DNA of 64,000 nt from Myxococcus stipitatus (GTDB taxonomy: Bacteria > Myxococcota > Myxococcia > Myxococcales > Myxococcaceae), in NCBI RefSeq assembly GCF_037414475.1, contig NZ_CP147913.1, positions 9,000,501 to 9,064,500 on the forward strand, written 5' to 3'. Below are positions 17,216-25,670 of this stretch, piece after piece (positions within the stretch are counted from its first letter, which is position 1; every line of letters begins with the position of its first letter). A program made the position numbers and the translations under genes. The notes beneath the pieces are model-generated. The model saw nothing but the letters and a program-made list of their open reading frames with translations, made no database searches and was not told the origin of the DNA.

Positions 17216-18370
17216 ATGTCGTCGCCCGTTCCCCCCGCCTTCAACATCGCCTCCGTGGACGTGGAGGGCTTCCATCGGGAGCTGAAGGCGCTGCGCGCGG
17301 AGCTGGATGCCAACGTGGGCGAGGCGGACCTGAAGCACCTGCGGAAGATCGAACGCTGGGGACGCCTCGGGACGCTGCTGGGCATCGCCACCTGCTGGAT
17401 TGCTCCGAATCCGTTCAGCGCGGCGGCGCTCAGCGTGGGGCGCTCGACGCGGTGGCTCTTGATGCACCACGTGGGGCATCGCGGCTATGACCGCGTCGCC
17501 GGTGTCCCCGCGTCCCGGACGGGCAAGGGGTTCGCGAAGGGCCGACGGCGCTACCTCGACTGGCTCGACTGGATGCTGCCCGATGCCTGGGTCTACGAGC
17601 ACAACGTCCTGCATCACTCGTTCACGGGGGAGGACGCGGACCCCGACCTCCTGGAGCGCAACGCCGAGGGCACGCTGCGCAACCCCGAACGGCCGCTCGC
17701 GCTGCGGTATCTCCAGCTCGGGTTGCTGGCGCTCACCTGGCGCGCTTCGTACTACGCACCCGAGACACTGAGCGCGCTGCGTCGCAAGGGACGCCGGGAC
17801 GGCGGCGCGCTCACGGGCGCGGAGTGGAAGGAGCTCCTCCTCCACTGCTACCTGCCTTACTCCCTGGTGCAGTTCGTGCTCTTCCCCGCGCTGTTCCTCA
17901 TCGTGGGGCCGTGGGCGGCGTTCAGCGCGTTCTGCAACTCGGTGATGGCGGACGTGCTCACCAGCCTTCACACGTTCCTGGTGGTGGGCCCCAACCACAC
18001 GGGCGAGGACCTGTATCGCTTCGACACGTCGCCCGCGAACAAGGGCGAGCGTTATGTGCAGCAGGTCATTGGCAGCGCGAACTACCGGACGGGCGGAGAC
18101 CTGAACGACTTCGCGCACCTGTGGCTGAACTACCAGATCGAGCACCACATCTGGCCGGACCTGTCGATGCTCAAGTACCGCGAGGTGCAGCCGAAGGTCC
18201 GCGCCCTCTGCGAGAAGTACGGCATCCCCTACGTGCAGGAGAGTGTCTGGACCCGCGTCCGGAAGATGGTGGACGTGGTGGTGGGCAAGCGCTCCATGCG
18301 GAAGCTCGAGCCGCGCGCCAGCGTGGAGGCACCGGCCGCGCCCGAAGTGCTCCAGGCGCACGGGGCCTGA
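17216..18370 (+). CDS. Membrane fatty acid desaturase
   Basis: A 384-residue membrane desaturase. The three histidine boxes that hold the di-iron centre are all present: HHVGH at residues 84-88, HNVLHH at 129-134 and QIEHH at 307-311. The QxxHH form of the third box occurs in front-end and related acyl-lipid desaturases. Hydrophobic stretches near 53-75, 165-180 and 218-245 fit the usual four-helix arrangement with both long loops on the cytoplasmic face. It most likely adds a double bond to membrane acyl chains using O2 and a reduced ferredoxin or cytochrome; the position is not predictable. Its stop faces the stop of a hypothetical gene 15 bases away. Confidence 0.92.
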   Translation: MSSPVPPAFNIASVDVEGFHRELKALRAELDANVGEADLKHLRKIERWGRLGTLLGIATCWIAPNPFSAAALSVGRSTRWLLMHHVGHRGYDRVAGVPASRTGKGFAKGRRRYLDWLDWMLPDAWVYEHNVLHHSFTGEDADPDLLERNAEGTLRNPERPLALRYLQLGLLALTWRASYYAPETLSALRRKGRRDGGALTGAEWKELLLHCYLPYSLVQFVLFPALFLIVGPWAAFSAFCNSVMADVLTSLHTFLVVGPNHTGEDLYRFDTSPANKGERYVQQVIGSANYRTGGDLNDFAHLWLNYQIEHHIWPDLSMLKYREVQPKVRALCEKYGIPYVQESVWTRVRKMVDVVVGKRSMRKLEPRASVEAPAAPEVLQAHGA

Positions 18371-18385
18371 CGGCCCGAAGCCTCC

Positions 18386-18886
18386 TCAGCCAGGAGCAGC
18401 GCGGCGTGGGCGAGAGAGCGCCGCGCGGGCCAGTGGTTTCTCCTCGGGGCGCGGTGTGTCCTCGCGGCGAAGGACCTCGGCATCCACGACGCGCGCGCCA
18501 TCCGCGGAGACGGGCGGCCCGAGCGTCACCACCAGCACGCGGTAGGCTTCCTCCAGCCGCTTGTGCAGCTTGATGAAGTTCACGTGCGCGGTGCCGGGCA
18601 TGTCCTCGGTGTACGTGAAGTACCAGCGCATCTCGTCCAGGGTGGCGTAGTAGCGGTCCACCACGGCCTGCTCCTGCTCGGGCAGGTGGAGGAGGTGCTC
18701 GAAGGCACCGTCGGCATAACGCGAGGCGATGGTCTCCAGGAGGGGCTCGCGGCTGCGCAGGCGCGAGAAGAGGTTGAACATCTCGTCACGCCGAGCTTCC
18801 AGCCGGCGCATGATGCTCGCGGCATCCATCGCCAGCAGATTGCGGACGCGAGCGGCCATCTCATCGGCCTTCTTGCGACGAGCCAT
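18386..18886 (-). CDS. Hypothetical basic/acidic helical protein
   Basis: A 166-residue soluble protein, mostly helical and rich in Arg, Glu and Leu (for example RRLEARRDEMFNLFSRLRSR). It has no signal peptide, transmembrane segment or recognised domain. The central part contains MRWYFTYTEDMPGTAHVNFI, which looks like a folded core, followed by a helix LHKRLEEAYRVLV. The last 35 residues are Arg/Pro-rich and probably disordered. ATG 18886 (MARRKKADE) was chosen; an ATG 21 bases upstream is possible. The codon pattern is typical of neighbouring genes, so it is likely real and native. Confidence 0.7.
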   Translation of the reverse strand: MARRKKADEMAARVRNLLAMDAASIMRRLEARRDEMFNLFSRLRSREPLLETIASRYADGAFEHLLHLPEQEQAVVDRYYATLDEMRWYFTYTEDMPGTAHVNFIKLHKRLEEAYRVLVVTLGPPVSADGARVVDAEVLRREDTPRPEEKPLARAALSRPRRAAPG

Positions 18887-18947
18887 GGGCGGGCAGCCTA
18901 GCGCCATGGCGTGAGCGAGGCCAATGGGGCCCCGTGTCGCTCGGGAC

Positions 18948-20270
18948 TCAGTAGACGCGCAGCAGCTTGGGCTGGCAGACGAACCGGGGGTTGGTGAAGT
19001 CGATGACCTCGACTTCGCCCGTGGTCTCCTCGAAGCGGCCGGCCATGACGCCCGCGGCGAATGCGGCGGCGAGATACAGCCCGCCCCGGGCCTTCAAGTC
19101 CTTGGCCTTGCGGAAGTAGACGACGCGTCCCTCCACGGCCCAGAGGGTGTGGATGCCCTCGGGCTTGACGCCCCGCGCGCCGCCGCGAGGTGGGGGAAGC
19201 TTCGCGATTGCGCTCGGCACGGCATTGAGGACGAAGGCGTCGTAGGCGGGAATGCCGCTCACCGACACGAGCTTCGCGTCGCGCAGGGTGCCATCGGCGT
19301 TCTGAAGCAGCTCGAGCGTGACGACGAGCTTGCCGCCGCCGCCATCGGCGAGCTGTTGCAGCTCTGCGCCAGCCTGGACGCGGCTGCGCAGGTGGTTCAG
19401 GGGCTTGTCCCCGGCTCGCCCCTGGAGGGCCTTGAGTTGTTCGGACGCGGTGCTGGCCTGGGGCACAGGGCCGCCGGGGTTGCCCGAGGCGCCGAACTGC
19501 CCGGCCTTGGAGGCCCAGGACGTCGCGGCCTGTTTCCCCAGGGGATTCCCACCGAACACAGGGGCGTTATCGAAGCCCTTCTCGAGGGCTTTGCGCACGT
19601 GCGTGAAGTACGGGTCGATCAACCCGTTCTCCACTCGGAGGATCGCCTGCTGGTCCTCGATGAAGCCCTGCACCCGGCCGCTGACGCGCTCGCGTTCCTC
19701 GGCGACGAGTGCCTCGCGAGAAGGCGCGGGATCTCCGGGGCGCAGCGTGTGTCCGCTCTGGAGGGACGGACCTGAAGTGAGTGGACCGCCGCCAGGTGTG
19801 AGGGACTTCGGAAGGGCGAACAGGGACCTGTCGTCAGGCGGGCGCGTGGCAAGAGGCGAGGCTTCTTCCCCGCGAGTCCTGGGTGTTTGACCTGGGGCGG
19901 CGTGTGGTGCGTCGAGCCTTGGTGGGGACTCGGTGGGAAGAGAGGCCTCAACGTGGCTAGGTGGACGTGGCGCGGAGACCGCGGGGCCTTCGCGGGTGGG
20001 GCGAGGCTTCGTCGACGGAGTCACGGTGCGGCGTGGAGGGCGAGTCGCTGAAGTGTCTCGTGCTGGCTTCGAGTCCTCTTTGATGGAGGGAGCCGCGGTG
20101 GCCTCAGGCGCTGAGGGGACGATCTCCACGAACAACGGAGCGGAGCGTGGAGTCGATGGATGGGGTGGTGGACGCGCGGGTTGGTCCGTGTGCGCGAGGA
20201 GCACGAAGAGCAGCGCATGAATGACGAGTGAGGCCAGGGCGGCCCACCCGAGGCGTCGAGACCGCCACAT
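18948..20270 (-). CDS. TonB-family energy-transducer-like protein
   Basis: A 440-residue protein built like TonB. It has one N-terminal membrane anchor (RLGWAALASLVIHALLFVLL, about residues 6-25), a long Pro/Ser/Thr-rich periplasmic stretch (about 30-190), and a C-terminal domain with GKLVVTLELLQNADGTLRDA followed by YDAFVLNAVPSAIAKLPPP, matching the TonB C-terminal beta-alpha-beta fold. TonB proteins transmit proton-motive force to outer-membrane receptors. The C-terminal part continues well past the usual TonB end and lacks a nearby ExbB/ExbD pair, so it may be a TonB-like relative. ATG 20270 is preferred to a TTG 12 bases upstream, which would directly abut the AAGGAGC motif. Confidence 0.75.
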   Translation of the reverse strand: MWRSRRLGWAALASLVIHALLFVLLAHTDQPARPPPHPSTPRSAPLFVEIVPSAPEATAAPSIKEDSKPARDTSATRPPRRTVTPSTKPRPTREGPAVSAPRPPSHVEASLPTESPPRLDAPHAAPGQTPRTRGEEASPLATRPPDDRSLFALPKSLTPGGGPLTSGPSLQSGHTLRPGDPAPSREALVAEERERVSGRVQGFIEDQQAILRVENGLIDPYFTHVRKALEKGFDNAPVFGGNPLGKQAATSWASKAGQFGASGNPGGPVPQASTASEQLKALQGRAGDKPLNHLRSRVQAGAELQQLADGGGGKLVVTLELLQNADGTLRDAKLVSVSGIPAYDAFVLNAVPSAIAKLPPPRGGARGVKPEGIHTLWAVEGRVVYFRKAKDLKARGGLYLAAAFAAGVMAGRFEETTGEVEVIDFTNPRFVCQPKLLRVY

Positions 20271-20503
20271 CGCGACCTGCAAGCTCCTTGTGTGTGTTGG
20301 TCTTCGTTATCGCCATTGAAGTGTATCAGTACCTCTGGTTCGGGACGTGGGGTTGGAGTGGAAGGTTGTCACGGACACGTGGGGCCGGGTGGTTCGACGG
20401 GGTGTAGGAGCGTGCGCTGCTTGACGCTTCGTCGCACGTCGCGAGGGCGCGTGGCTTCGGGTGGTGCTGGAGGCGCCATCGAGGTGCCTGCTACGCTCGT
20501 GGG

Positions 20504-21118
20504 ATGGTGCTCAAGATCGTCCAGGCGGGAGAGCCGGTGCTGCGGCAGAAGGCGCGAGACCTGATGCCGGAGGAAGTTGGCAGTCCGGAGATTCAGCGGC
20601 TCATCGCGTTGATGCGGGACACGATGCGGGACGCGCCCGGGGTGGGGCTCGCCGCGCCGCAGGTGGGGGTTGGGTTGAGGCTGGTGGTGGTGGAAGACCG
20701 GGCGGAGTACCAGGCGGGGGTGGCTCCCGCCGACCTGGCGGAGCGCGAGCGGACGCCAGTCCCTTTCCATGTGCTCATCAATCCGAGATTGACGGTGGAG
20801 GATGCGGCGCCCGCGGAGTTCTACGAGGGGTGTCTGAGTGTCTCGGGGTTCGCGGGGCTGGTGGCGCGGGCGCGAGGGGTTCGGGTGGATGCGTTGGATG
20901 AACAAGGGAGGCCCGTGACGATCCGCGCGAGAGGTTGGTACGCGCGCATCCTTCAGCACGAGCTGGACCACCTGGACGGCACGCTCTACGTGGACCGGAT
21001 GGAGTCGCGCAGCTTTGCGACCGCGGAGAATCATCGCCGCCACTGGGCAGGGCGCGGAACCACTGAGGTTCGGGCCGCGCTGGGATTGCCCGCCGGGGTT
21101 GGGAAGAAAGTCGACTGA
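20504..21118 (+). CDS. def: Peptide deformylase
   Basis: A 204-residue peptide deformylase. All three motifs are intact: GVGLAAPQ at residues 46-53, EGCLS with Cys110, and QHELDHLDG with His152, Glu153 and His156. The metal is held by the Cys and two His; Glu153 is catalytic. The enzyme removes the formyl group from nascent N-termini. It is longer than the typical 165-190 residues because of an insertion around residues 64-88 and a C-terminal extension of about 25 residues. It is divergent from the TonB-like gene over 233 bases. No fmt gene is adjacent. Confidence 0.96.
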   Translation: MVLKIVQAGEPVLRQKARDLMPEEVGSPEIQRLIALMRDTMRDAPGVGLAAPQVGVGLRLVVVEDRAEYQAGVAPADLAERERTPVPFHVLINPRLTVEDAAPAEFYEGCLSVSGFAGLVARARGVRVDALDEQGRPVTIRARGWYARILQHELDHLDGTLYVDRMESRSFATAENHRRHWAGRGTTEVRAALGLPAGVGKKVD

Positions 21119-21146
21119 ACGCAACGCTTGCCGCCGGGGTGTCCAC

Positions 21147-21791
21147 ATGACTGAAGCGAACGAAGACCTCTCGAAGCCGGTCCTCATTGGCCGCTCGAGC
21201 TCTCACTTCACGCGGATCGTTCGTATCTTCGCGGATGAGCTGCGCGTCGATTACGACTTCCAGGTCCTGCGAGACATGTTGTCTCCGCGGCCGGAGGACT
21301 ATGGTGGCAACCCCGCGCTCAAGATTCCCGTGCTGAGGACGTCGCGAGGCTCCTGGTTCGGAGCGCTCAACATCTGCCGGGAGCTCTGGCGGCAGTCGAA
21401 TCACAAACAGCGAATCGTGTGGCCGGAGGACCTCGGGGAGCCGGTGCTGGCGAATGCTCAGGAGCTGGTCCTCCAGTCGATGGCGACGGAAGTGACGCTG
21501 GTCATGTCGCGAGTGGGCGGCGCGGGTGACGGAGGGGTTCACCAGGACAAGATGCGCCAGAGCCTGGGAAACATGGTCGGGTGGTTGAATGCGAACGCGG
21601 CGTCCTTCTGTGCCGCGCTGCCCGAGGAGCGCGACCTGAGCTTCCTGGAGGTCTCGCTGTTCTGCCTCGCGACCCACCTGGAGTTCCGAGAGGTGTTGCC
21701 AATGGCCCCGTACACGGCGCTGACGGAGTTCTGCCAGCGCTTCGGGGCCCGTCCTTCTTGCGCCGGGACGTCCTTCCGCTTCGATACGTGA
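21147..21791 (+). CDS. Glutathione S-transferase-like protein
   Basis: A 214-residue protein with the two-domain GST layout. The N-terminal thioredoxin-like part reads KPVLIGRSSSHFTRIVRIFADEL, then LKIPVLRTSRGSW at the position of the cis-Pro. An all-helical C-terminal part follows, with LEVSLFCLATHLEFREVL. The usual SNAIL/TRAIL glutathione-binding motif is replaced by a FGALNICREL stretch, so glutathione use is uncertain. The ATG at 21147 starts MTEANEDL; an open stretch upstream overlaps def in another frame and was rejected. It follows def by 28 bases and may share its transcript. Confidence 0.75.
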   Translation: MTEANEDLSKPVLIGRSSSHFTRIVRIFADELRVDYDFQVLRDMLSPRPEDYGGNPALKIPVLRTSRGSWFGALNICRELWRQSNHKQRIVWPEDLGEPVLANAQELVLQSMATEVTLVMSRVGGAGDGGVHQDKMRQSLGNMVGWLNANAASFCAALPEERDLSFLEVSLFCLATHLEFREVLPMAPYTALTEFCQRFGARPSCAGTSFRFDT

Positions 21792-21888
21792 TTCGCCGCG
21801 CGCCGACGAACAGGGCCCGCGCTTCGCGTTGCGTCATGCAGACGAACGAGCGTTGCGACAGTGGGGCAGGCGCGCCATAAACACACGG

Positions 21889-22740
21889 ATGACGCTCACC
21901 GAAGTCCAGGCTGGCCCCTACACCGTTCGCGGCATCTCCGTCGGTGGTGTCTACACGTCGCTTCAAGTGCCGGAGCTGGATGTGGTGCTCGACGTGGGCA
22001 TCCCCATCCGCTCCTTCGCGGGCACCGAGCGCATCTTCCTCAGCCACGCGCATCCCGACCATGCGAGCGCCCTCGGTGCGTTGCTAGGCATCCGCCGTTT
22101 GTTGGGGAAGGGCGCGCCGCAGCTCTTCCTCCCCGCGGAGATTGAACCCACGGTCCGCGAGGCCCTCACGGTGCTCTCGCGGCTTCACCACACCTCGATG
22201 GAGGCGACGACCGTCCCGATGCTCCCTGGGGATGTTCGGCCGCTCGGCCAGGGGCTCCATGTTCGAGCGTTTCGTACTCACCACCCCGTGCCGTCCCTTG
22301 GCTACCAGTTCCTCCGGCGCGTCACCAAGTTGCGCCCCGAGCACCTGGGCATCCCCCCGCAGGAGATTGCGCAGCGCCGCAAGGCGGGGGAGGACCTGTT
22401 CACCGAGGTGGAGCACCTGGAGCTGGCCTACGCGACCGACACCTTGGCGCGCGTGCTGGAGACCGAGCCGTCCCTCTTCGACTCCCGCGTCCTCGTCCTC
22501 GAATGCACCTTCGTCGACCCGAAGCGCTCCGTGCAGGACGCCAGGGACCGCGCGCACCTCCACCTCGACGAGCTCCTCGCCCATGCGGACCGCTTCCGGA
22601 ACGAGACCTTGGTGCTCATGCACTTCAGCCAGTCCCTGGGCCCTCAGGAGGTGCACGCGATGATTCGCGAGCGCCTCCCGGCATCGCTGCTGGAGCGGGT
22701 CCGCATCTTCGCTCCGGATTCAGGCCGTTGGTTCGGCTGA
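21889..22740 (+). CDS. Metallo-beta-lactamase-fold hydrolase, ribonuclease Z-like
   Basis: A 283-residue MBL-fold protein. The metal-binding motif HAHPDH is at residues 53-58. A later HHPVPSLGYQF segment resembles RNase Z and related proteins, and YATDT (with the metal-bridging Asp) plus VLECTFVD follow. The final HFS motif (LMHFSQSL) is typical of the RNase Z/ElaC group. It could be a tRNA 3'-end nuclease, but RNase Z proteins are usually about 300-330 residues with a flexible exosite arm that is not evident here, so a related hydrolase is equally possible. ATG 21889 was chosen for the canonical start of the fold. Confidence 0.8.
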   Translation: MTLTEVQAGPYTVRGISVGGVYTSLQVPELDVVLDVGIPIRSFAGTERIFLSHAHPDHASALGALLGIRRLLGKGAPQLFLPAEIEPTVREALTVLSRLHHTSMEATTVPMLPGDVRPLGQGLHVRAFRTHHPVPSLGYQFLRRVTKLRPEHLGIPPQEIAQRRKAGEDLFTEVEHLELAYATDTLARVLETEPSLFDSRVLVLECTFVDPKRSVQDARDRAHLHLDELLAHADRFRNETLVLMHFSQSLGPQEVHAMIRERLPASLLERVRIFAPDSGRWFG

Positions 22741-22824
22741 GCAACCGCTTGAAATCACGCGGCTTTTGGGAAAGTCGCGGGCCCGTGTCGATCTGCCGCC
22801 GGGATATTCGTTGCCAGGTTGAAG

Positions 22825-22842
22825 GGCGGGAACGGTCCCGCC
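22825..22842. promoter_or_regulatory. Perfect 7-bp hairpin in the leader of the YciI-like gene
   Basis: GGCGGGA and TCCCGCC are perfectly complementary around an ACGG loop, ending about 8 bases before the AGGAG ribosome-binding site of the next gene. It has no T-tract, so a role in translation or message stability is more likely than termination, if it has one. Confidence 0.35.
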
Positions 22843-22861
22843 TCCGAACGAGGAGACGAAC

Positions 22862-23302
22862 ATGCGCGTGATGGTCATCGTGAAGGCAACCCAGAACTCC
22901 GAGAAGCAGATCATGCCCAAGGAGGAACTGCTGGCGGCGATGGGGAAGTACAACGAGGAGCTGGTGAAGGCCGGCATCATGCTCGCGGGTGAGGGGCTCC
23001 ACCCCAGCAGCAAGGGCAAGCGAGTGGTCTTTGGCGACGGGAAGAAGCCAAGTGTGATCGACGGCCCGTTCGCGGAGACCAAGGAGCTGGTGGCTGGGTA
23101 CTGGCTGTGGCAGGTGCGCTCCATGGACGAGGCGCTCGAGTGGGCGCGTCGCTGCCCGAACCCGATGCCGGGCGAAGAGGGTGTGCTGGAGCTGCGCCCG
23201 GTGTTCGAGGCGGCGGACTTCGGCGAGGAGTTCACCCCCGAGCTTCGCGCGCAGGAGGACCGTCTGCGTGCCGAGTTGGAGCAGCAGCAGAAGGCGAAGT
23301 AG
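22862..23302 (+). CDS. YciI-like (DGPF) family protein
   Basis: A 146-residue protein of the YciI/DGPF superfamily, a ferredoxin-like alpha/beta fold. The diagnostic VIDGPFAETKELVAGYWLWQV segment (shown here only as key residues DGPF and ETKEL) lies near residues 66-86, preceded by MVIVKAT at the N-terminus. Members often neighbour ECF sigma factors in actinobacteria and proteobacteria, but none is adjacent here. Enzymatic function is not established for most members. The AGGAG ribosome-binding site sits 7 bases before ATG 22862. The last 25 residues are a charged Gln/Glu/Arg helix. Confidence 0.88.
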   Translation: MRVMVIVKATQNSEKQIMPKEELLAAMGKYNEELVKAGIMLAGEGLHPSSKGKRVVFGDGKKPSVIDGPFAETKELVAGYWLWQVRSMDEALEWARRCPNPMPGEEGVLELRPVFEAADFGEEFTPELRAQEDRLRAELEQQQKAK

Positions 23303-23473
23303 CACCGCGTGGCGGTGTGGGGCGCGGAGAGGTGTCTGGCAAAGGACCGTGGGAAATGACACGGGTGGGACGTCTGGTATTGCACAGGCGTCTATTCGCC
23401 AAGGCGCGGGCCGTTGCTGCATCCTGCATCGCTTTCCACCGTGTCTCGCTCTCGTGGGCAAGGAGATGCGAGC

Positions 23474-24943
23474 ATGCAATGGAAGTCATTGTGCGTGGTG
23501 GTTGGCGTGGTGGGGATGGGGTGGGGGGAGGCCGTTGCGTCCGAGCGCGCCGCGAATGAGGCGCGGGCCTGCGCACCGGGCGCTGTCTACAAGGTCAAGG
23601 ACATCCTCCCCCCGGACGCCCCGTTTCCGTCTCCCTGGCGGCCTGTCCCTGATTGGCTGACGAATGTGCAGGGGACGCTGTACTTCGCCGCCGACCTCTA
23701 CATGGGGCACAGCGTCTTGTGGCGAAGTGATGGCTCGGCCACGGGCACTGTTCCGGTGAAGGACTTCCTCGCGACGGGGCAAGGATATCGGGATTTGTCG
23801 TGGCTCTCCGCGGTGGGATCTCAGCTCTTCTTTGCCCTGAACGACCCTCCGAGTGGAACGGAGCTGTGGGTCAGTGATGGCACGGGGGAGGGGACTCGCC
23901 TTGTCAGGGATATCGAGCCGGGTACCGCCAGCTCCGAGCTTTCGTCACTCGGGCCGGCGGGGAGTTATCTGACGTTTGTCCGGACGACGGTTCCTCAGCG
24001 CGCGTTGGAGCTCTGGCGGTCGGATGGAACGGCGGAAGGAACGTACCGGCTGATGGATTTCGGCTCGCAGACGAGCCTGGAGATGTCATCACTGCCGGTG
24101 GCTGGGAACCGCTTGTTCATCCTCAGTGACGAGGTGAATGGCACACGGCTGTGGCGGACGGATGGCACGGTGGAGGGCACTCTGCTCGTCAAACGCCTGG
24201 ATGCCGGGCGCGTCGATATCCCCAGAGGGGTCGCGATGATGTCCGCGATGGGGCTGGGTGTCTTCAGCTTCGGCGATGGATCCATCACGGAGATCTGGCG
24301 GACGGATGGGACCTCGGCGGGCACGGTGCGGGTGGACTCGTTGGGTGGCAGGGTGCGGCTCTTGGGGATCGTGGGTTCGCATGCCTACGTGGCCTCGCTT
24401 GCTCCCGATGCGCGGCATGTGAGGTTGTCCCGGTTGTTGCTCGCGGGAGGCGGCAAGGAGGTGGTTGCCACGCTTCCCAATCGCTATGCGAGTGAGCCCG
24501 GTTCGGAGCCCTATGTCCAGGCATCGGAAGTCGCCGGTGGAAACCTCTACCTGTCGGTGGCGATTGGTGCTCCCTCGGGCCCTGCGCCTCGTGAGGTGGC
24601 TCTCTGGGTGACGGACGGGACTCCACAAGGGACACTCGAGCTCAACCGCGGCCTCAACACCTCCGATGAGACTTTCCCGGAGCTCTTCGATACGGGCAGG
24701 GGGACCCTGGTCTTCAGCGGGAGTGACGACACGACGGGCCAGGTGGTCTGGGTGACGGACGGCACGCTCGAGGGAACGGGGCCGGTCGCGGACTTCTCGT
24801 CCGGTGCTGGCTCGTGGCCGGAAGACTTCACCCGGGTGGGGGATACGATCTTCTTCCGCGCTGGCTCCGATGTCCGGGCAGACGCGCTTTGGGCGATGCC
24901 CGCCACCGTGGCGTGTGACCTCCAGGCGCGTCCGCCGCGTTGA
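23474..24943 (+). CDS. Secreted ELWxSDGT-repeat protein
   Basis: A 489-residue exported protein. The N-terminus (MQWKSLCVVVGVVGMGWGEAVASE) is a signal peptide. At least seven copies of an (L/I/V)W-x-(S/T)DG(T/S)-x-x-GT motif are spread through the mature part, for example LWRSDGSATGT, LWVSDGTGEGT, LWRTDGTVEGT and VWVTDGTLEGT. This ELWxSDGT motif marks beta-propeller-like repeat proteins common in myxobacteria and other predators; the role is thought to be extracellular or cell-surface, without a defined enzyme activity. AGGAG precedes ATG 23474 at good spacing. The gene stands alone. Confidence 0.88.
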   Translation: MQWKSLCVVVGVVGMGWGEAVASERAANEARACAPGAVYKVKDILPPDAPFPSPWRPVPDWLTNVQGTLYFAADLYMGHSVLWRSDGSATGTVPVKDFLATGQGYRDLSWLSAVGSQLFFALNDPPSGTELWVSDGTGEGTRLVRDIEPGTASSELSSLGPAGSYLTFVRTTVPQRALELWRSDGTAEGTYRLMDFGSQTSLEMSSLPVAGNRLFILSDEVNGTRLWRTDGTVEGTLLVKRLDAGRVDIPRGVAMMSAMGLGVFSFGDGSITEIWRTDGTSAGTVRVDSLGGRVRLLGIVGSHAYVASLAPDARHVRLSRLLLAGGGKEVVATLPNRYASEPGSEPYVQASEVAGGNLYLSVAIGAPSGPAPREVALWVTDGTPQGTLELNRGLNTSDETFPELFDTGRGTLVFSGSDDTTGQVVWVTDGTLEGTGPVADFSSGAGSWPEDFTRVGDTIFFRAGSDVRADALWAMPATVACDLQARPPR

Positions 24944-25303
24944 CGCGCTGAGGCGTCCGCCAGTCGGGCGCTGCATCCAGGGATGTGGTGCCCGCTGTGC
25001 AATCCCTTGTCATCTGATGGCTTGTCACCGCTTGTCGCCCGTGGCGCCTATGTGGGCTCATCTCCGGAATCCCAGCCTGGGGGGATGGCAGAGTCCTGAG
25101 CCCCATGTGCGTCAGAGGTCGCTAGGTTCAGATCTGGAAATGCCAGGTGTCGAGGGGTTTGGGTGTCTGTCTTTTGTGGCTGCGGTTGTCTATCTTTGAT
25201 CGTGGTCCCTGCGCGCAATCGCGTCCCACTCCAACACTAGAGGCGCGTGGGGAACCGTGTATCAAAGGGGTGGGATGTCCATGTCTGGCTCGAGGAGCTC
25301 AAG
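24944..25303. other. Intergenic stretch with no recognisable gene
   Basis: About 360 bases follow the ELWxSDGT gene. No convincing reading frame, RNA or terminator is seen. GC is lower than in the flanks and short open frames here translate to unstructured Cys/Trp/Ser-rich strings. It may be decayed sequence or the promoter region of the small gene that follows. Confidence 0.4.
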
Positions 25304-25588
25304 ATGGGTGTCCAGTGTTTCAGGAACAACATGTATGTTTGGATTCCGCTCGATGGCATTCTCTATTTCATCCTCGGGCCAGACAGCAGGCTGGCCACGG
25401 GGGGCGGACTGCGTCCATCTGTTCCCGATTTGCCGCCACACCAGCACTGGGTTGAGATCGACGCACCAGAGATTCGCGATGATCTGGATGATACGGAAAT
25501 CCACCAGCGGATGAGGGACTTGAGAGCCCAATTCAAGGTGGACCCCGTCGGCAAGAGATTCGTGGCACGGAAGCCGCCGGGCGCGTGA
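25304..25588 (+). CDS. Small hypothetical protein with atypical codon use
   Basis: A 94-residue protein (MGVQCFRNNMYVWIPLDG at the start) with no recognised domain. It ends in RFVARKPPGA. ATG 25304 is preferred because GAGGAG lies 6 bases upstream; a GTG at 25247 would add 19 residues. Third codon positions are much less GC-biased than in all neighbours (many GAT, TAT, ATT, GTT, AGA codons), suggesting acquisition from elsewhere or relaxed selection. The central part is acidic (EIRDDLDDTEIHQRM), followed by a basic end. Function unknown; it could be a remnant of a larger element. Confidence 0.45.
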   Translation: MGVQCFRNNMYVWIPLDGILYFILGPDSRLATGGGLRPSVPDLPPHQHWVEIDAPEIRDDLDDTEIHQRMRDLRAQFKVDPVGKRFVARKPPGA

Positions 25589-25670
25589 TTTCACCCAGGC
25601 AATTCGGGTAGAGGAGGGCGGGGGGCGACGCCGCGACGTCGGATGCGCCTCGTAGGAGGGGGAAGTCCCC

